Origin: Guyanagaster necrorhizus
Taxonomy: Eukaryota > Basidiomycota > Agaricomycetes > Agaricales > Physalacriaceae
Direction of reading: 5' to 3'
DNA: 64,000 nt
NCBI RefSeq assembly: GCF_019112545.1
Contig: NW_025064928.1
Coordinates: 207,785 to 271,784 of the forward strand
The notes under the pieces are model-generated. The model did no database searches and was not told where the DNA came from. It saw only the letters and a program-made list of their open reading frames with translations. Both the position numbers and the translations under genes were made by a program. Positions 45,951-60,466 of this stretch are shown in pieces; the first letter of the stretch is position 1; each line of letters starts with the position of its first letter.

Positions 45951-48719
45951 CTTTGTGCATACTCAGATCCTCTTCAACATCATTCCAGACTCTGGCAAGC
46001 TTGCTGAGTCATTCTAGTTTGTCAAAGTACTTGGTGGCTGATTTATCAGCCATCTTGTACTCCTTCATCTTTTGCTTATGCACTTCTTACACTGCCAGGT
46101 CCATAAACTTGTTAATAATCATCTGCTTGAGCACTGGCTATGATAGCATTCAATGGTGCTGTCATGTGGTCAACTAGAACATAGAGACTAACAATACTCA
46201 TCATATTTTTGCCTTGTCCTCCATATGGGTTGTGGCAAATGTTACTTTGTATATGTCAAGCATAAAGTATGAGATGAACACTTGGAAGTATTGGTTGCAG
46301 TCAGTGAGGAATTAGTCAATATTCTCAGATGCTTCTTTGAAGAAGCAGGGTTCTCATACAAGGACAGGCTTACAGTTGAGAATAGTGGTATCAGCTGTGA
46401 GCACCATCATTGGGTTCAGGATCCTGCCTTTCAGCAGAACATTCTAAGACATTGGGGGTTCTGAGAAAGAATGAAGGGAGCCATCATCAGTGATGGGACT
46501 CCCTAGTGATAGTGCTTTCTTGCACACTATATGCCTATTCTGGATAGTGAACTCAAATTCTACTGCCTTAGGGTCATTGGCCTCAAATAGAGGTGCTTTT
46601 AGTGTCTTGCCACTTCCACTTCCTTTGGCTTCATCTAGTGGTAGTTGACCAGCAATGGGTTGATGTATGAGTTATGCTCATGAGTTTTGATATAGGTCCC
46701 TGGGTTAGAGTCAGCTCTGTGTGAGCTGAGATGCCATGCTGCAGATGGCTAAGATGATGAACATGTACCAAGAGGACTTGGTTTGAATTGAGGATGCTAT
46801 ATAGATGGCTTGGCTTGATACTATACTTGGCATCCACAGCATAGATTCAATGTTGAACCTTAACTTGTATGCTGATAGTGGCACCATTTGATATCCTAAA
46901 TATTTTTCATTGTAAATAAGAATTGCCTGCTCAGTGGCTGCATATTGAATAATATCTGCATGCTCAATCCTATCAGTGGCAGTATACCTTAGTCCTAAGG
47001 ATGATATCAACCAGATGATATCTCTTCATAGTGTAGCTGCCTCTTTCTGATACAGCTATAGAAATTCCATCTGGTGCTCCTCCTGCATCTTTCTTGCTAG
47101 TTCTTCTTCTGTCAGATGTTATATAAAAATACTCTCTCATTCAGAGAGAGGATCTCCCTCCCCATCATTCATCTTTTCTTCACCCTCTATTCCCTCAGCA
47201 AGGAAACTGTTGTCAAGCAGATCATAGATTTTCAGATTAGTCAGGCTGCTGCTGCTGGATGCTAGGTCCAGCATTATCTGGTTCAGAGTGAGGAGAAGGC
47301 TCCCATCTTCATTGTTGCTCCTCAAGAACCTCATTTCTTGCTGCTTCTGCCACTACTGCTCTGTAATATCAGTGAAAGTTTTGGTAGAAGTGGAGTCAGA
47401 GAAAGAGAGATATGAGGCATCTGTCTAAGACCCACTTGAGGTCTCTGGTGGGGTTGATATGCTCCTTATTGCCCCTGAAGCCTCCACTATGACTAGAAAA
47501 GTCTTTATTCCAGCCTGAAATATCATTGGTCTCATTGATGAAATTGGTCCTGTATGATAGCAGGTGATTATCATCAAGGTTGAGCAATGCTCATCTATGG
47601 ATATTATTCATATGGATGACACTCTCAGAGGGTACTGCATATGAGTCAGGCTCAGATGCTGCAGGAGTGCTGGATTCTCTGAATAGAGTAGGGGAATTGA
47701 TGAGAGTATTATCAATGGTGGAGATTCTAGGGCTCCTTGAGCTTCTCTTTTAGTCATGTCTTTCTCATACTTGGAGGTACCACCCAAAGAGAGCATCCTC
47801 CCTAGCAGCCTTATACTTGATGCATGCCTGCTTCTGGATATACTCAGCAAGAGAGTCATCATGTTGTGCTTCATCCTCTAGAGAGAGAACTAGGTCAATG
47901 AGCTCAGCTTATTATACTGAGTCTGGTGTTGTTCATGCACTGCTAGCTCTGCACATCTTACAGTGTCTCTGATGACTGCCTACCAGTATTGTTCTTTTGT
48001 CTCATAGTTATAGGCATAGAATGAGTCATTAGTTCTGATGACCCCCATTCTGTTTTCCTCACTGTCAGTACTTTGGTTTCTGATGTATAGCTCAGTGGGG
48101 ATACTCTCTCTACTTCCTGTGGGTGTTGCATATAGAGATCTGTGATTGCTGTTATTAGAGGGACTTCTGTTTCCTCAAGCCACCCCAAAGGCATCAAGAG
48201 AGTCTCTGGCATGACATCCAATGCTGGACTCAGAGAGTGCAGTTGAGAGGGTGACCCTCATCATAGGGATGCAGCTGACAATATCCAAGTGCTTAACACA
48301 TGGGATTGGCATATTAGGCCTGAGTCTTTGAAACTCTGTAACCCAAGGGTTGTCAACATTTCTGATAACTGCTGTCGAGAGTCAAGGTGAGTATTAATGC
48401 TCTTCTTTTTTCCAAAGATGCTCTTCAGGCATATTTCCAGAGACAGTTTCAGATATAGTTCCTTCTATAGGCTAGAAGGACTGTCTGGCAGAGAGAGGAA
48501 TGTCATGGAGAGAGAGATTGAGGGTGATATTTTGTAGAATATATTGGATGTGCTGAAATTATTGATAGTGACAGATAGTCTAAGTGGTGATTGATTGGCA
48601 TTCTCAGCACAGCTGAATGATCACTAATAATCCTAACAATGTTCTGATGATAGAAGCTAGAAGTTCAAAGAACTCATGGTCAAAGTTTAGATCAGAGAGA
48701 TTAAGTACAGGAGGCATTT
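45951..48719 (-). pseudogene. Decayed gag 5' part of chromovirus copy D
   Basis: ATG at 48719 starts MPPVLNLSDLNFDHEFFELL and the hydrophobic ASIIRTLLGLLVIIQLC, the same opening as copies B, C and F. Further blocks include VMPETLLMPLGWLEETEV (about 48215), RSRHASSIRLLGRMLSLG (47830), DIIQYAATEQAILIYNEKYL (46920), and a capsid stretch toward 46000. There are many in-frame stops and frame changes. Confidence 0.76.
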
Positions 48720-48773
48720 GGTTTCTCAGCACAATTGAGCTTGAGAAAGAGAAGCTAGAAGCTTCAAGCTAAT

Positions 48774-49230
48774 TGTTAAGCCCAAATGACATATGATAAG
48801 CTGACACTGTCTTGCACTTCAGACAATGATGTCAGGATTCACTGATTGTATTATATGATTTTATATCACAAGGCCTTTAGATCAGCTCAAGATGAAATGG
48901 TAGAAGAATAAACTTTAGCTCAAAGCTGAGGATACTACAGTGAGAGCTATGCTACTTATATACTAGTCATCATCTATCTATAAATATAACTATCTAATTG
49001 TGCATTCTAGCATTATAGAGTGTTTTGTCCAGTGTCATTAAGCTACCCACAAAAGGATATTGTCTATCATCAAGCAGTAACTATTGCATTGAAGGACAAT
49101 GACCAACTGGGCATTATTGTGATGACTAAGCCCAGTCTCATAGTCCTAAGCACTGGTCTAGGCACTCTGACTAAGCAAAATAGGGGTCAATCCCTTGAAT
49201 AAAAGATGAAAATAAGAAAAAATCATAACA
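48774..49230 (-). repeat. 5' LTR of chromovirus copy D (minus orientation)
   Basis: Plus text runs from TGTTAAGCCC to AATCATAACA. The minus-strand primer site (48760-48772) and its complement in the LTR (48915-48927) pair except at the two positions of the ancestral CpG. It cuts into the RT of copy C, so D is younger than C. Confidence 0.83.
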
Positions 49231-52200
49231 TCAGGGCTAGAATCTATCATACTAGTATTCTGTGTTCTTTCTTGGTCTTTGACATAATGAGAATATTATC
49301 AAGATAGATTGTTACTTTTCCTGTAGAGATGAGATCCTTAAAGATGTCATTCATCATCTACTAAAAGATGGCTGGTGAGTTGGTAAGTCTGAAGAATATG
49401 ACTGTAGGCTTGAATAGTCTGTGATTTGTCCTGAAGATGGCTTTCCATTCATCACCCTCCTTGATGTGGACATTATTATATTCCCATCACATATCCAGCT
49501 TAGTATAATATCTTGCTCCCTGCAGTTTCTCCATCAGTTCTGAAATTAATAGAATAGGATAACAGTTTTTGATCATTATTTTGTTTAGTTTCTGGTAATT
49601 CTGAACTGATTGGAGTTTGCCATCTTTCTTCTTGACAAAGAAGAACAGAGAGGCTATAGATGACTTGGATGGTCAAATTCTCCCACTAGACAAGTTCTCA
49701 TCCAAGAACTTGTTGAGTTTCTGTTGCTTGTTGTTTCTAAGAGGATACATCTTGCAGTCAAGATTGGCATTGGTATTAGAGATTAGCTCAATAGCATGGT
49801 CCCAGAGCTTGAGTTCTGAGAGTTCATCAAAGCTCTTTTTTTTGAAGAGATTCTTATAGTCCTGAACCCATTTAGGTACCATTTCTTTGAATGTCTTCTC
49901 CTCCTTCTCTGCTGCTGCTTTAGCTGCCAGATTGTTGGCATGGTGTATAGCCTGTATGTATAGGGCCTGCTGTATGTCCATGGCAAGAATGATTTTGCTG
50001 TCCTCTATCTCTTCATCTCATCTGTCCTCAGAGTCATCATCTGGCAGCTCAAATAGGATTTTCCAACACTTGCATCAGGCAAAAGTGATCTGTTTGCTCT
50101 TTCAGTTGATCAGAGGATTATAGTGGATCAACCAGTTATGACCAAGAAATACTTCTTTAGTTTCTAGATCTATTACTGCAAGATCAATCCATTCAGAGTG
50201 ATCTCTGATGGTAAGCTGCAGTTCAATAAATTTGATGATGGAGCTGGCTTGATTTTTTGTTCTGTCAGCATTGTAGACAGATATTAGGGCTGCAGTAGCC
50301 CTTGTTGATAATCAGTGCTTGTTGATAAAAGTCCAATTGATCAAGCTGCCAATGCAGCCACTATCAACCAGTATAGTCACTGCATGAGTGATGTGGCTGA
50401 TGAGTGTTTCAATTTGGGCTTTGACTGTTAGGTCATGGCTCTGGGTCTTAGTCCATCAAATATATCTTTGCAGGCCTCATAATTCATCAAGCCACTCCAG
50501 GGCTTGATATCATTTTGCTTCATAGGCAGTTGAGTATTTTTCTTAGGCAATTCTTCAGTGTGTAGGATGTGTTTCAATTTGGGTATATCTGAATGCATAC
50601 ATAATTTAGGCATATACATAACTACAGAGGTACTATTAGTCCATTCAGCAGCTATGTGGTGCACACCATGAAGTCCTTTGGCTGATCTAATAGAATCACT
50701 CACTGATTGGCCTTATCTTTTACTTTCTCAACCTTCATCTCAGCACCAAGTTCTTCTGCCTCCTTCTGTAACTTGGCAATCTGTGCTCTGATGTCCTTCC
50801 AAGTCCTCTTCTTCTTTGGACAATCTTTTGCCATATAGCCCTTCTGTCTATAATTGAAGCATTTCTCCTCTTTCTTCATACAATTGATATCTATTGGTTT
50901 ACCAGTTTCAGTATAGGTCATGCTGGTCCCAGTTTTTTATGCAGTATAAGAGGGTGCAGACAAGGTGCTGGACTTTGCAGGAGAACTGGTTTTTCTATTG
51001 GAGGATGCAGCTTTCTTGTCTGAGGTGATACCAGTATTGACCACCTTTTGTCTGAGTTATTCCTTGTTTATCTCTGTGATCTGATCCTTTCACACATCAT
51101 ATCCCTTTGGGATATTGTTTCTGATATTAGAGATCATCAAGATGTAGGATGAGGGTATGCCAAGCTTCAAGTATTTGACTATATGCCCATCATCATCAAC
51201 ACTTTCTCAGACCCCTGCTAGAGTCTCTAGTCACTTCAGTTTGTCAAAGTATTCACTCATGACTTTGTCTCCCAATATTCATAAGTCCTTCATTTTGTTC
51301 TTATATACTTTCTGTATGGCTGGATCAACAAACTTGTCATGTATCATTCATTTAAACACTGGCCATGATGAGAATCAATAGTGTTGATAAGTGGTAGAGT
51401 AGAGTGTGAGAGAGATCAGAGTCCACTATTGTTTGACCTTGCTCTCAAAGTATGATGCTGTAAAGGTGATCTTGTTTATATTGGTCCTAAGATATATAAT
51501 GTATACCTTGAAATATTGCTCACAATCAATTAAAAATCAGTCAATGTCATCTGATGCTCTCTTAAAGAGATAGGGGGTGTGAACCAGATTTGGTTTGCAT
51601 TATATCATGGCTGTGTTATAGGCCAGCACACCCATGGGATTCAGATATTCATCAAAAGATAATTGATGGAGTTTGGCAGGTGGGCTAGAGAAAGAATGAA
51701 GGGAGTTGTTGTCTGTGATGAGACTTCCTTACAGAATAGCTTCTTTTCATATGATCACCTCATTCTTGATAGTAAACCCTAGGCATATGGCTTTGGGATT
51801 ATTCTTGATTAGTTCCTTTTCTGTTTCACTCTTAGTAACTTCATCAGATGGTGGTTAGGCTTTGAGTAGCTGGCTTCTTTAGCTGGTCTAAGAGTTTTGA
51901 AATCTGGCTGGCCAAGTTACTGACTAGGGTTGAGTTTGGGAAAGCTGAGTTGCCAAGGTTTGGACTGATGGCATGAAATAGGAATGTCAACTTTGGCTGC
52001 TGCAGATTAATAGTGCTATATATATAACTTGTTTTGGAGTGATGGATGGTGACTATGGCATTAGTTGAATGTTAAATCTTGATTGGTATGATACTATTCC
52101 CTTGAGCTGGTCTTTCAGGTGTTAGTCATTGTAGGTGTCAATAGCATATTTAGTGGTAGAATATTGCAGAATATCCTGCTGTTCTTCTAGTTCTGCATTA

Positions 52201-53929
52201 ATATATAATAGTCCCATTTATGACACCAACCACTTGGCATTGCACTATAAGAATGTTACCTCTGCCTCATATAAGTCCTGATACTCTCCAACCCTTGCTC
52301 TCTGTATTTTTTCTTTCAAGACTTCTTCATCCATATCTTCCAAGACATAATCCACAAATCTATACAGTTCTCCACTGCTCTCTATTTTCTTGTTATCCTC
52401 ATTCTTGTCATTCTTATCACCCTTCTTGAGGAAAGAAGCAACAGGCTAGTCAAAGATGCTCTCTGTGGAAGGTTGTATTATCACTGGAGATCCACTGCTC
52501 TAGCTGGATACTTCACCTAGCCTCAGCACTCTGATTGATTGAGACAGAGATCACAAAGAGGCCTGCTCAAAAACTGCCTCCAACTTTGGAATCATGCCTG
52601 TTGCTGCCATGCACTTATATTGCCTCTAGGTCCTCACTATAGACTCTGAAGTTTCTGTAGAAGTTTTCATCAAGAAACTGACAAGTGACTCAACTTCCAA
52701 GAAAACCTCAGAGGGTATAGGTGTTGAGAGATACTCATAGCCCATAGTAGTCAAGAATGGACTGGTCACTCAAGTGGGTGGTGTCAATACTAGAGGTGTA
52801 TCTGGAAGAGAGATATTGGAGAGTTTCAGGGCTAATAGTGTGTCAAAGGAAGTAAAGGACACTGTCTCTATTTCTTCTCCTATCAACTTCACTGAGAGTA
52901 ATGAGGCTGTAAGACTCTGCTCATGGGTCAGTATCAGTAGCACTGGGCTCTCTGAAAACTGGTGTAGAGAGCTTGGAGCAGAGGCTATACCAGCCTGAAG
53001 ATCCACTTCTCAGGTGGGTGGCTTTGGCCTCTCACTGCTGCTGGCACCTCTGTCTGTTATACTGTCTCTTCAGGCTCTTGCTGAGCCTCTGCTTGGGCCT
53101 GCTCTGCAAGGTCTTCTTGAGCTTACTTGAAGTCATCTCAGGCTCACTCATCTTGTAGTCAGTAGTATTGTTGCCATGCATCATCAAAATTAAAGAGGAT
53201 GTTAAGGTCCCAGTCTGAGAATAGACAGTGAATAAGTTCAGCCCTGTCATCTTCTCTTGTGATATGCACTGACTCAGTCATTGATCTGTCCATCCCATGA
53301 TCACTGTGGTGAGAATAGTCAGAGCTGCCTGACAGAGTCACATAGAGAGATCCATGATAGGAGTTTCCTGTGTGCAGTGAAATACTTCTGGGTCTTAAAG
53401 CCACCCTAGTGGCATCAAGGGAGTCCTGGATGCAGTTAGCAATCTCAGGGGTTCTGCTGGTGGTAGAAGAGTCAGAGGATGGTGAGTTCTCAAAGAAGTC
53501 CAGAAGGAGGTCCTTGTCCTCATAGTTAGGAACAGAGAGTGAGACCTATAGGTTTCAGAACTCTATGAGGTGAGAGTTTTAGTTTCTGCTGTCTGGTCAT
53601 CAGAAAGGGTATTGGTGTCTTTCTTCTTGAATGTCTCCCATATGCATGCCACTAGGCCCAGCTTCTGGTAGAAGATGCTTCATAGGCTAGTGAAACATTC
53701 ATTTAGATTCAGGAATATCATATAGTAGGAGGTCAGAAGTTATATTTCTGAGGATTTGAGAGATATTCTGAAATTCATGATAGTGTCTAACTGCCCATGC
53801 TGTGACTGATTGGTGTCCATGACACAGCTGTATGATCACCAATAATCCTAACAATATTCCAATGATAGATGCAAGGAGTTCAAAGAACTCATGATTGAAG
53901 TTCAAGTCTGATGAGTTGATCAATAGCAT
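49231..53929 (-). pseudogene. Decayed gag-pro-partial RT of chromovirus copy C
   Basis: From 53929 leftward: SSDLNFNHEFFELLASIIGI then LLGLLVIIQLC (membrane-like start of gag), AELIHCLFSDWDLNILFNFD (53180-53250), a capsid region, nucleocapsid KCFNYRQKGYMAKDCPKKKR (second Cys changed to Tyr; about 50800-50860), protease VDSGCIGSLIN (about 50350), spacer DIQQALYIQAIHHANNLAAK, and RT up to TIYLDNILIMSKTKKEH near 49270, where LTR D interrupts it. Stops occur throughout. Confidence 0.8.
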
Positions 53930-53986
53930 TCAGTTTTCTCCACACTATAGTGCATAAGGAAAGGAAAGAAGAAGCTTTGAGCTAAT

Positions 53987-54320
53987 TATTAGACCTAAGC
54001 TACATGTGATCCTAAGCATATGATAAACTAATATCACTTTGCACTTTGAGTGAAATAGCAGAGTCCACTGATGTGAATATAGATCATGATGTGACAAGGT
54101 CTTAGTGATTGGCTTGAGAGTAGAATGGTATAGATAAACTTTAGCTCAAAGCTGGAGTTATATCAGCAAAAGCTATCCTACTTATATACATATTGTTGTG
54201 CTATTATAAATTCTTCTACTTATTATATCATTGCTCTGTTATTATGCTTGCTGTCCTTGACTAAGCATAAATAGGGGTCATTCTATATAGTGAAAATTGG
54301 AAAATGGAAAAATCATAACA
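53987..54320 (-). repeat. 5' LTR of chromovirus copy C (minus orientation, shortened)
   Basis: Plus text starts TATTAGACCT (decayed TGTTAAGCC) and ends AATCATAACA. At 334 bases it is over 100 shorter than the other LTRs, so it has an internal deletion. Site 53973-53985 is exactly complementary to 54141-54153 within the LTR. Confidence 0.75.
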
Positions 54321-56560
54321 CTGATCCATAGGCAGAATCTGCAGAAGCTATCTCTTTCAGCAAAGCCACTCAGAGGGACACTTATCTCTCTCTCTCTCTA
54401 ACCTCCAGTATCACCAATACAGATACTATTCTCTTCCACTCCAAATCTATACTCAACACTTATAGGCTTTGAGTCTCTTTCAATGCTCATGTCTCTGATT
54501 ACAGTCTCTAGAGATTCTTTAGAGAAAGAGTTGCAGCACTATTTCTCAATCTCTGGTTTTACAGAAACTTCTGTCAGTATTGCTAAGAATTAGAGGAACA
54601 GAGAGCATGCAACAGCCATTGAAGAGATGTCAAAATTGGTGTTAGCCAACCTCTCAAGCAGTCTTCTCCTAAGACTGACCCTGATGCTACAGAACCTAGC
54701 AACAGAAACAACAACCAGCTCTTCTATAACAATCAAGCCTAGTGCTCTGTTCATCTATGATCAGTCCAGCAGCTTTTCCATTAAGGACAGCAAGAAAGAG
54801 GCAGATGAGAAAGATGAAAAAGATGAGGAGAGTGATTGATTTGCTCTTCTGGAGGATTTCAAATATCCAGAGAATCCTAGTGAGATGCTAGATGAGGAGG
54901 TGTTATTGACAGAAATATAATATGAACAAGAAAAATAATATAAAAGATTATACTGAGAAGGAACTGCAGTTTTATAAAGAGATATTAGTTGGCTAATATC
55001 ATCTCTTAAACAAAAATATACAGCCATGAACAATGCTGAAAAAAGAGATATTTTACAGTATGCCACAACTGAATGAGCTATTTTTATTTATAACAGGACT
55101 CATCTCAAAGACCAGTTAGAGAGACTCCTGATATACATATTGAAATACAAGATTGAACCAATGTCATGAATCCCTTCAGTCATGCTGAAATATGTCAGCT
55201 ACATGATACTATCCATCTGAATAACCAGTACCTGATATATGTACTCAACTCTATCAGTCTGAACATCAGCTACTCAGCTTATTCATACTCAACCACAGCC
55301 AACTAATCTAAACCTTGGATTCTAAAACTCATGGACTGACAAAGGAAGCTGACTTCTGAAAGAGCAACTACCATCTGACAAAGCTGAAAGAAGTGGAAAG
55401 GACCCTGTAAAGGATGATCTCAAAGTTATCAGGCTAGGATTCATTATATGGAATGAGATAATTGTATAAAAAGAAGTAGGACCAACAGAGAGTCTCATTG
55501 CTGATAACAACTCTCTACATTCCTTTTCTGGACTACTGGCAGAGTGGTGATGACTATCTTTTGATCAATATCTCAATCTAATAGAGGTATTGCCAGAGAA
55601 CACCACCATCCTCCAGTGCAGGCCTGATTTTCTCTAAAAGCCCCACCCTTTTAAAGATGCATCAGATGACATCAATTGGTTCTTCATTGATTGTAAACAG
55701 TACTTCAAGGTGTACACCACCTATCTCAGAACAGACATAAACAAGGTTGCATTTGCCTTGTCTTATCTTGAAGACAAGGTAAAGACCTGATGGATTCTCC
55801 AATCTCTCAACTTCTACTCAATGACCAGACAGCACCATCAACTGCCATTCTATCCAGTCTTCAAACAAATGCTTGATAACAAGTTCATCAACTCTGCTAT
55901 ACAAGAAGTATACAAGAGCAAGATGAAGAAGCATAAGATGAGGGACAAACCAGCCACTGAATACTTCAATGAGCTAGAATGACTCAGTAAGCTTGCCAAG
56001 ATATAGGACAATATTGCCAATAATAGAAGGATAGTCAAGATGCTCAAGTGAGGGGCACCTCCCTCCTACATCAAGATGATTTCAGACATCAGAATGAATA
56101 TATCAAAGGAGTATAATGCATGGAAGGAACAGATTGTCAAGATATACAAAGAGCAGCAGTGACAGAAGGCTAAACAAACAAATCTTTAGAGCAACCCCAA
56201 GCTCTACTAACTACAGAACATGAAACCCAGCAACTTGACCAACACTGCTAAGACCACTGCCTCATCCTCTAGTACCCTCACATATAGGATACAGAAGATG
56301 GGCATTGGTATGACATACACCAGAACAGATAAGCCAACAGATATAAATGAGCTCAAAAAGAAGGACAAATACTTTAACTGCAGACAGAAGAGCCATCTAT
56401 CAAGAGACTGCTTGAAAAAGAAGTGTACTCATGAAGATATCAGAGTGCAGATTGCAGAACTACAACAAGAGGCTGAGGGACTTGAGAAACTTAGCAAAGA
56501 TACAAAAGTAGAGAAAGTAAAAGATAGGGCTGACCAATGAGTGATTCCACTGGATCAGCC
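54321..56560 (+). pseudogene. Decayed gag of chromovirus copy E, 5' end missing
   Basis: Plus-strand blocks: KSTKDEEESD-like acidic segments (54770-54839), DILQYATTE then AIFIYNRTHL, capsid DINWFFIDCKQYFKVYTTYL (55680), NFYSMTRQHHQLPFYPVFKQ, SAIQEVYKSKMKKHKM, and nucleocapsid KYFNCRQKSHLSRDCLKKK (first Cys of the knuckle lost). It starts at the LTR of C without its own LTR or gag start, so it was truncated when or after C arrived. Confidence 0.78.
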
Positions 56561-59500
56561 ACAGAACTTAGCAGTATGTTACAAATAGCTGCTGGATGGA
56601 CTAATAGTACTTCTGTAGTTACTCCTATGCCTAAATTATGCATGCATTCAAATATATCCCAATCTTTGACTATGCACATACCAAAAGAATTGCCTAAACA
56701 AAAAACTCAATTGTCTAAGAGCTGAACAGAGGGAGAGACCCTCATTGGATGGCTCAAGCTCTTTGATACCAAATGGACTTGGCACACAATCAGAGATATC
56801 AGAACAGAAGAGGAGACAATGGCAGTACTCAAAAACTTAGTGCACCAGATCTGAGCTGAAGAAGTAATAGATGAGATGATCAAAGGAATGAGGAAAGTCA
56901 AGCAATACTGAGTGTTGGAGTGGCTCAATGAGCTCAGAGGGCCCTGGAAGCATATCCAATGGCAGAAAACCCTAGAATGAGATCTAACTACCAAAGCCCA
57001 GATCAAGATACTTATATTTTGATCTATGCATGCAATAACAGCTCTGATTGACAATGGCTGCACTGGAAGCTTGATTAATCATGCTTTTGTCCATAAGCAT
57101 AAACTCCCCACTAGGGCAATGGCTGTCTCTATACCTGTCTATAACATGGACAGTACCAAAAACCAAGCCAGTTCAATAACTGAATTCATCAAGTTGCAAC
57201 TAATCATCAGCAACTATTTAGAATGAATTGACCTAGCAGTCACTAATCTAGAAACCAAGAAGATATTCCTCAGTCATGACTAGTTGATCCAACACAATCC
57301 ATTCATCAACTGAAAGACTGTTCAGATCACCTCTGCATGATGTCAGTGCTGTAAAATTCCATTTGAACTACTGGACAAAGATCTCAAAGACAGATAAGAT
57401 AAAGAGATAGAGGATGGTGAGACTATTCTCATCATAAATATGCAATAAGCTATATATGTCTAGGCTATATACCATGCTAATAACTTAGCCACAAGAGCTA
57501 ACATAGGAAAGAAGAAGATATTTGAAGAAATAGTGCTCAAATGGGCCTGAGACTATCAGAATCTATTCAGCAAAGAGAGCTTTGATGAGTTACTAGAACC
57601 AAAACCTTGAGATCATGCCATCAAGTTAATCCCAAATATGAATGCCACCCTAGATTGCAAGATGTATCCTCTCAGAAATCTGGAACAACAGGAACTTGAC
57701 AAGTTTCTGGATGAGAACCTCTCCAGTGGATGGATATGACCATCCAAATCCCTTATGGCCTCCCTCTTCTTCTTTGTCAAAAAGAAGGATGAAAAACTTT
57801 GATCTATCTAGGACTACCAAAAACTGAATAAGATGATGATCAAAAACCAATACTCCCTTCTATTAATCTCAGAACTAATGGACAAGTTATAGGAGGCATG
57901 CTACTACACTAAGCTAGATGTCAAATAGAGATACAACAATGTATGAATCAAGGAGAGTAATGAGTGAAAGGCAGCCTTTTGGACCAATTGCAGACTGTTC
58001 AAGCCAACAGTTATGTTTTTCAGGCTCACCAACTCTCCTGCCATCTTTCAGTAGATGATAAATGATATATTCAAGGACCTCATCACCACTGGAAGGGTAA
58101 CTATTTACTTGGACAACATCCTTATTATGTCCAAGGACTGTGAAGAACACCACTGACTGGTCTGACAGATACTCAAGCTGATGAGAAAGCATAAACTCTT
58201 TCTCAAAGCAGAAAAATATGAGTTCAAGGTATTGGAAATAGAATACCTCAGAATTATCATCAGTAAAGAAAGCATCTGAATGGATCTGGTAAAAGTTGCT
58301 GAGGTAACAGAATGGCCAGTGTGGATAAAGAAAAAGGAATTGCAATTCTTCTTAAGATTCACCAACTTTTACTGACAGTTTATCTGGGACTACAGTAAAA
58401 TTGTCCACCCAATGACACAATTGACTGGCAATGTCTCATGGAATTGGAGGCATTCCCAACAAACTGTATTTGATGACCTTAAGCAATGATTAGCTGAAGA
58501 TGTCATTCTAGTGATCTCAATGCAGGAAGGAAGATTTAGAGTGGAAGCCAACTCAAGCAAGAGAGCAATCAGTGCAGTGCTCTCACAAGAACAGGATGAG
58601 AAATGACAACCTATAGTCTTTCTTTCTAAAGCACTAACTATTACAGAACAGAACCATGAAATCTATAATAAAGAGCTGTTAGCAATTATGCTGGTGCTTG
58701 CCAAGTGGAGACATTATCTGATTGGCATAGTCTAAACTTTCAAGATTTAGACTGATCACCAGAACCTCTGATACTTTCAACTCCTCTAAAAACTTAATTG
58801 GTGACAAGCACATTGAATGACAGAGCTCTTCAAATATGATTATATATTGTATCATAAAGCTGAAGCCACAAACAAAAAGGTGGATTTGCTCAGCCAATGA
58901 GCAGACCATGATCAGAAAGGTGACAACAACAAGGAGATCATGTTATTAAAGCCCAAACATTTCTGAGCTATGATAATATCAACAGAGGGGGAGATTCACA
59001 AACAAATTAAAAGCACCACATGAGACAACAGCAAATGAGACCAATGAGTGGCTCCATCACTGAATCATGAATGGAGAATAACAAAGGAAGGAGAGTTGAT
59101 CCATTATAATGAGCAGATCTACATCCCAAAGAATCAGCAACTTCAAGATAAAATCATCACCATATGCTATGATTATACAACAGCAGGACATCCAGAGATT
59201 GTGAAGACTAAAGAACTGATCTTGCAAAAATATTGGTGGCCCAAAATAGGCTAAAACATAGAACACTATATAAAGAGATGCAAAACTTGTCAGAGAGGAA
59301 AGATATTAACTCAGCCACATGCAGTACTACTTCACCCAAATGAGGTTTTCCAATCACTATGAACCCACATTTTGGTTGATATAGTCACTGGACTGTCTGA
59401 CTGTAATAGCTATGATGCTATATTAGTCATCATTGATTGCTTCTCAAAAGCAATCATTCCTATTGTATGTTCAACAGAATTAACATCAGAAGGATGGGCA

Positions 59501-60445
59501 AAAATCCTTTATGATGAGGTTTATACCAAATATGGCATGCCTCAGATCATTATCTCTGATCAAGGACTGCAATTCATTTCAAAATTTCTTAATGATCTGT
59601 ACCAACTTCTAAACATTTGCCACAATGCTTTTACTACATATCACTCACAAACTGATGACCAGACAGAATGAGCCAATCAAGAGATCAAAAATATCTTTGA
59701 TTGTTTATTAACTACCAGCAAGATGACTGGGTCAAGTGGCTCACCTTTGCTACTTTTCAGCATAACAACTATGTCTACTCAATCACTAGAAAAACCCCAT
59801 CCTTTGTCAACTATAGTCATCACCTAAATGTCTCCCATACAGAATGCATTTATACTTCAACCTTCACATCTTCTGATGTTGCATACACTATGACCAAGAT
59901 CCACATGAAATCTGAACTGCTCTTGAAAAGGCAGCATTAACAATAAAAAAGCAATATGACAAGCACTACTCTCCTACTCATCAATATGCCATCAATGACA
60001 AAGTATAGTTCAATATAATAAACCTTCACCTTTCTCATCCTAAACAAAAACTTGCTGACAAGTACACCAGATCTTTTCTCATTCTAGCTAAAGTCAGCAG
60101 TTCTGCCTATAAACTCCATCTGTCTGCCAGATGGAAAATCCATGATGTATTTAATGAATCTCTCCTCTCTCCTTATATTGCTTCAGCATTCTCAAATCAA
60201 AAATGCCCTCCTCCATCTAAATCCAAACTGACTGATGATGAAGAACATTATAAAATCAATCAAGTTCTCAACCACAGACTCTGCAAGATTCACACATAAG
60301 GCAGGAGGACTCAAATGACTGTTGATTATCTGATTAGCTAAAAGGATTTTAGCTCTGAATCTAATCAATAGATAAATAAATGATGCATGAGTGCTGATGA
60401 TATAATATGTGACTATAAACTCTTCCTAGAATAGTCATCAGGATG
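56561..60445 (+). pseudogene. Decayed full-length pol of chromovirus copy E with chromodomain
   Basis: The most complete pol of the family. Aspartic protease ALIDNGCTGSLIN (57040), RT with LDCKMYPLRNLEQQELDKFL and TIYLDNILIMSK (58098), RNase H (LTITEQNHEIYNKELLAIML), integrase with GHPEIVKTKELILQKYWWPK, TGLSDCNSYDAILVIIDCFS (first catalytic Asp region), IIISDQGLQFISKFLNDLYQ (second Asp) and TYHSQTDDQTE. A chromodomain follows at 60236-60440 (HYKINQVLNHRLCK, TVDYLIS-stop-KDF). Dozens of stops make it non-coding; two integrase stretches of nearly 100 codons are still open. Confidence 0.87.
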
Positions 60446-60466
60446 ATGATCTTAAGAGGAGGATAA

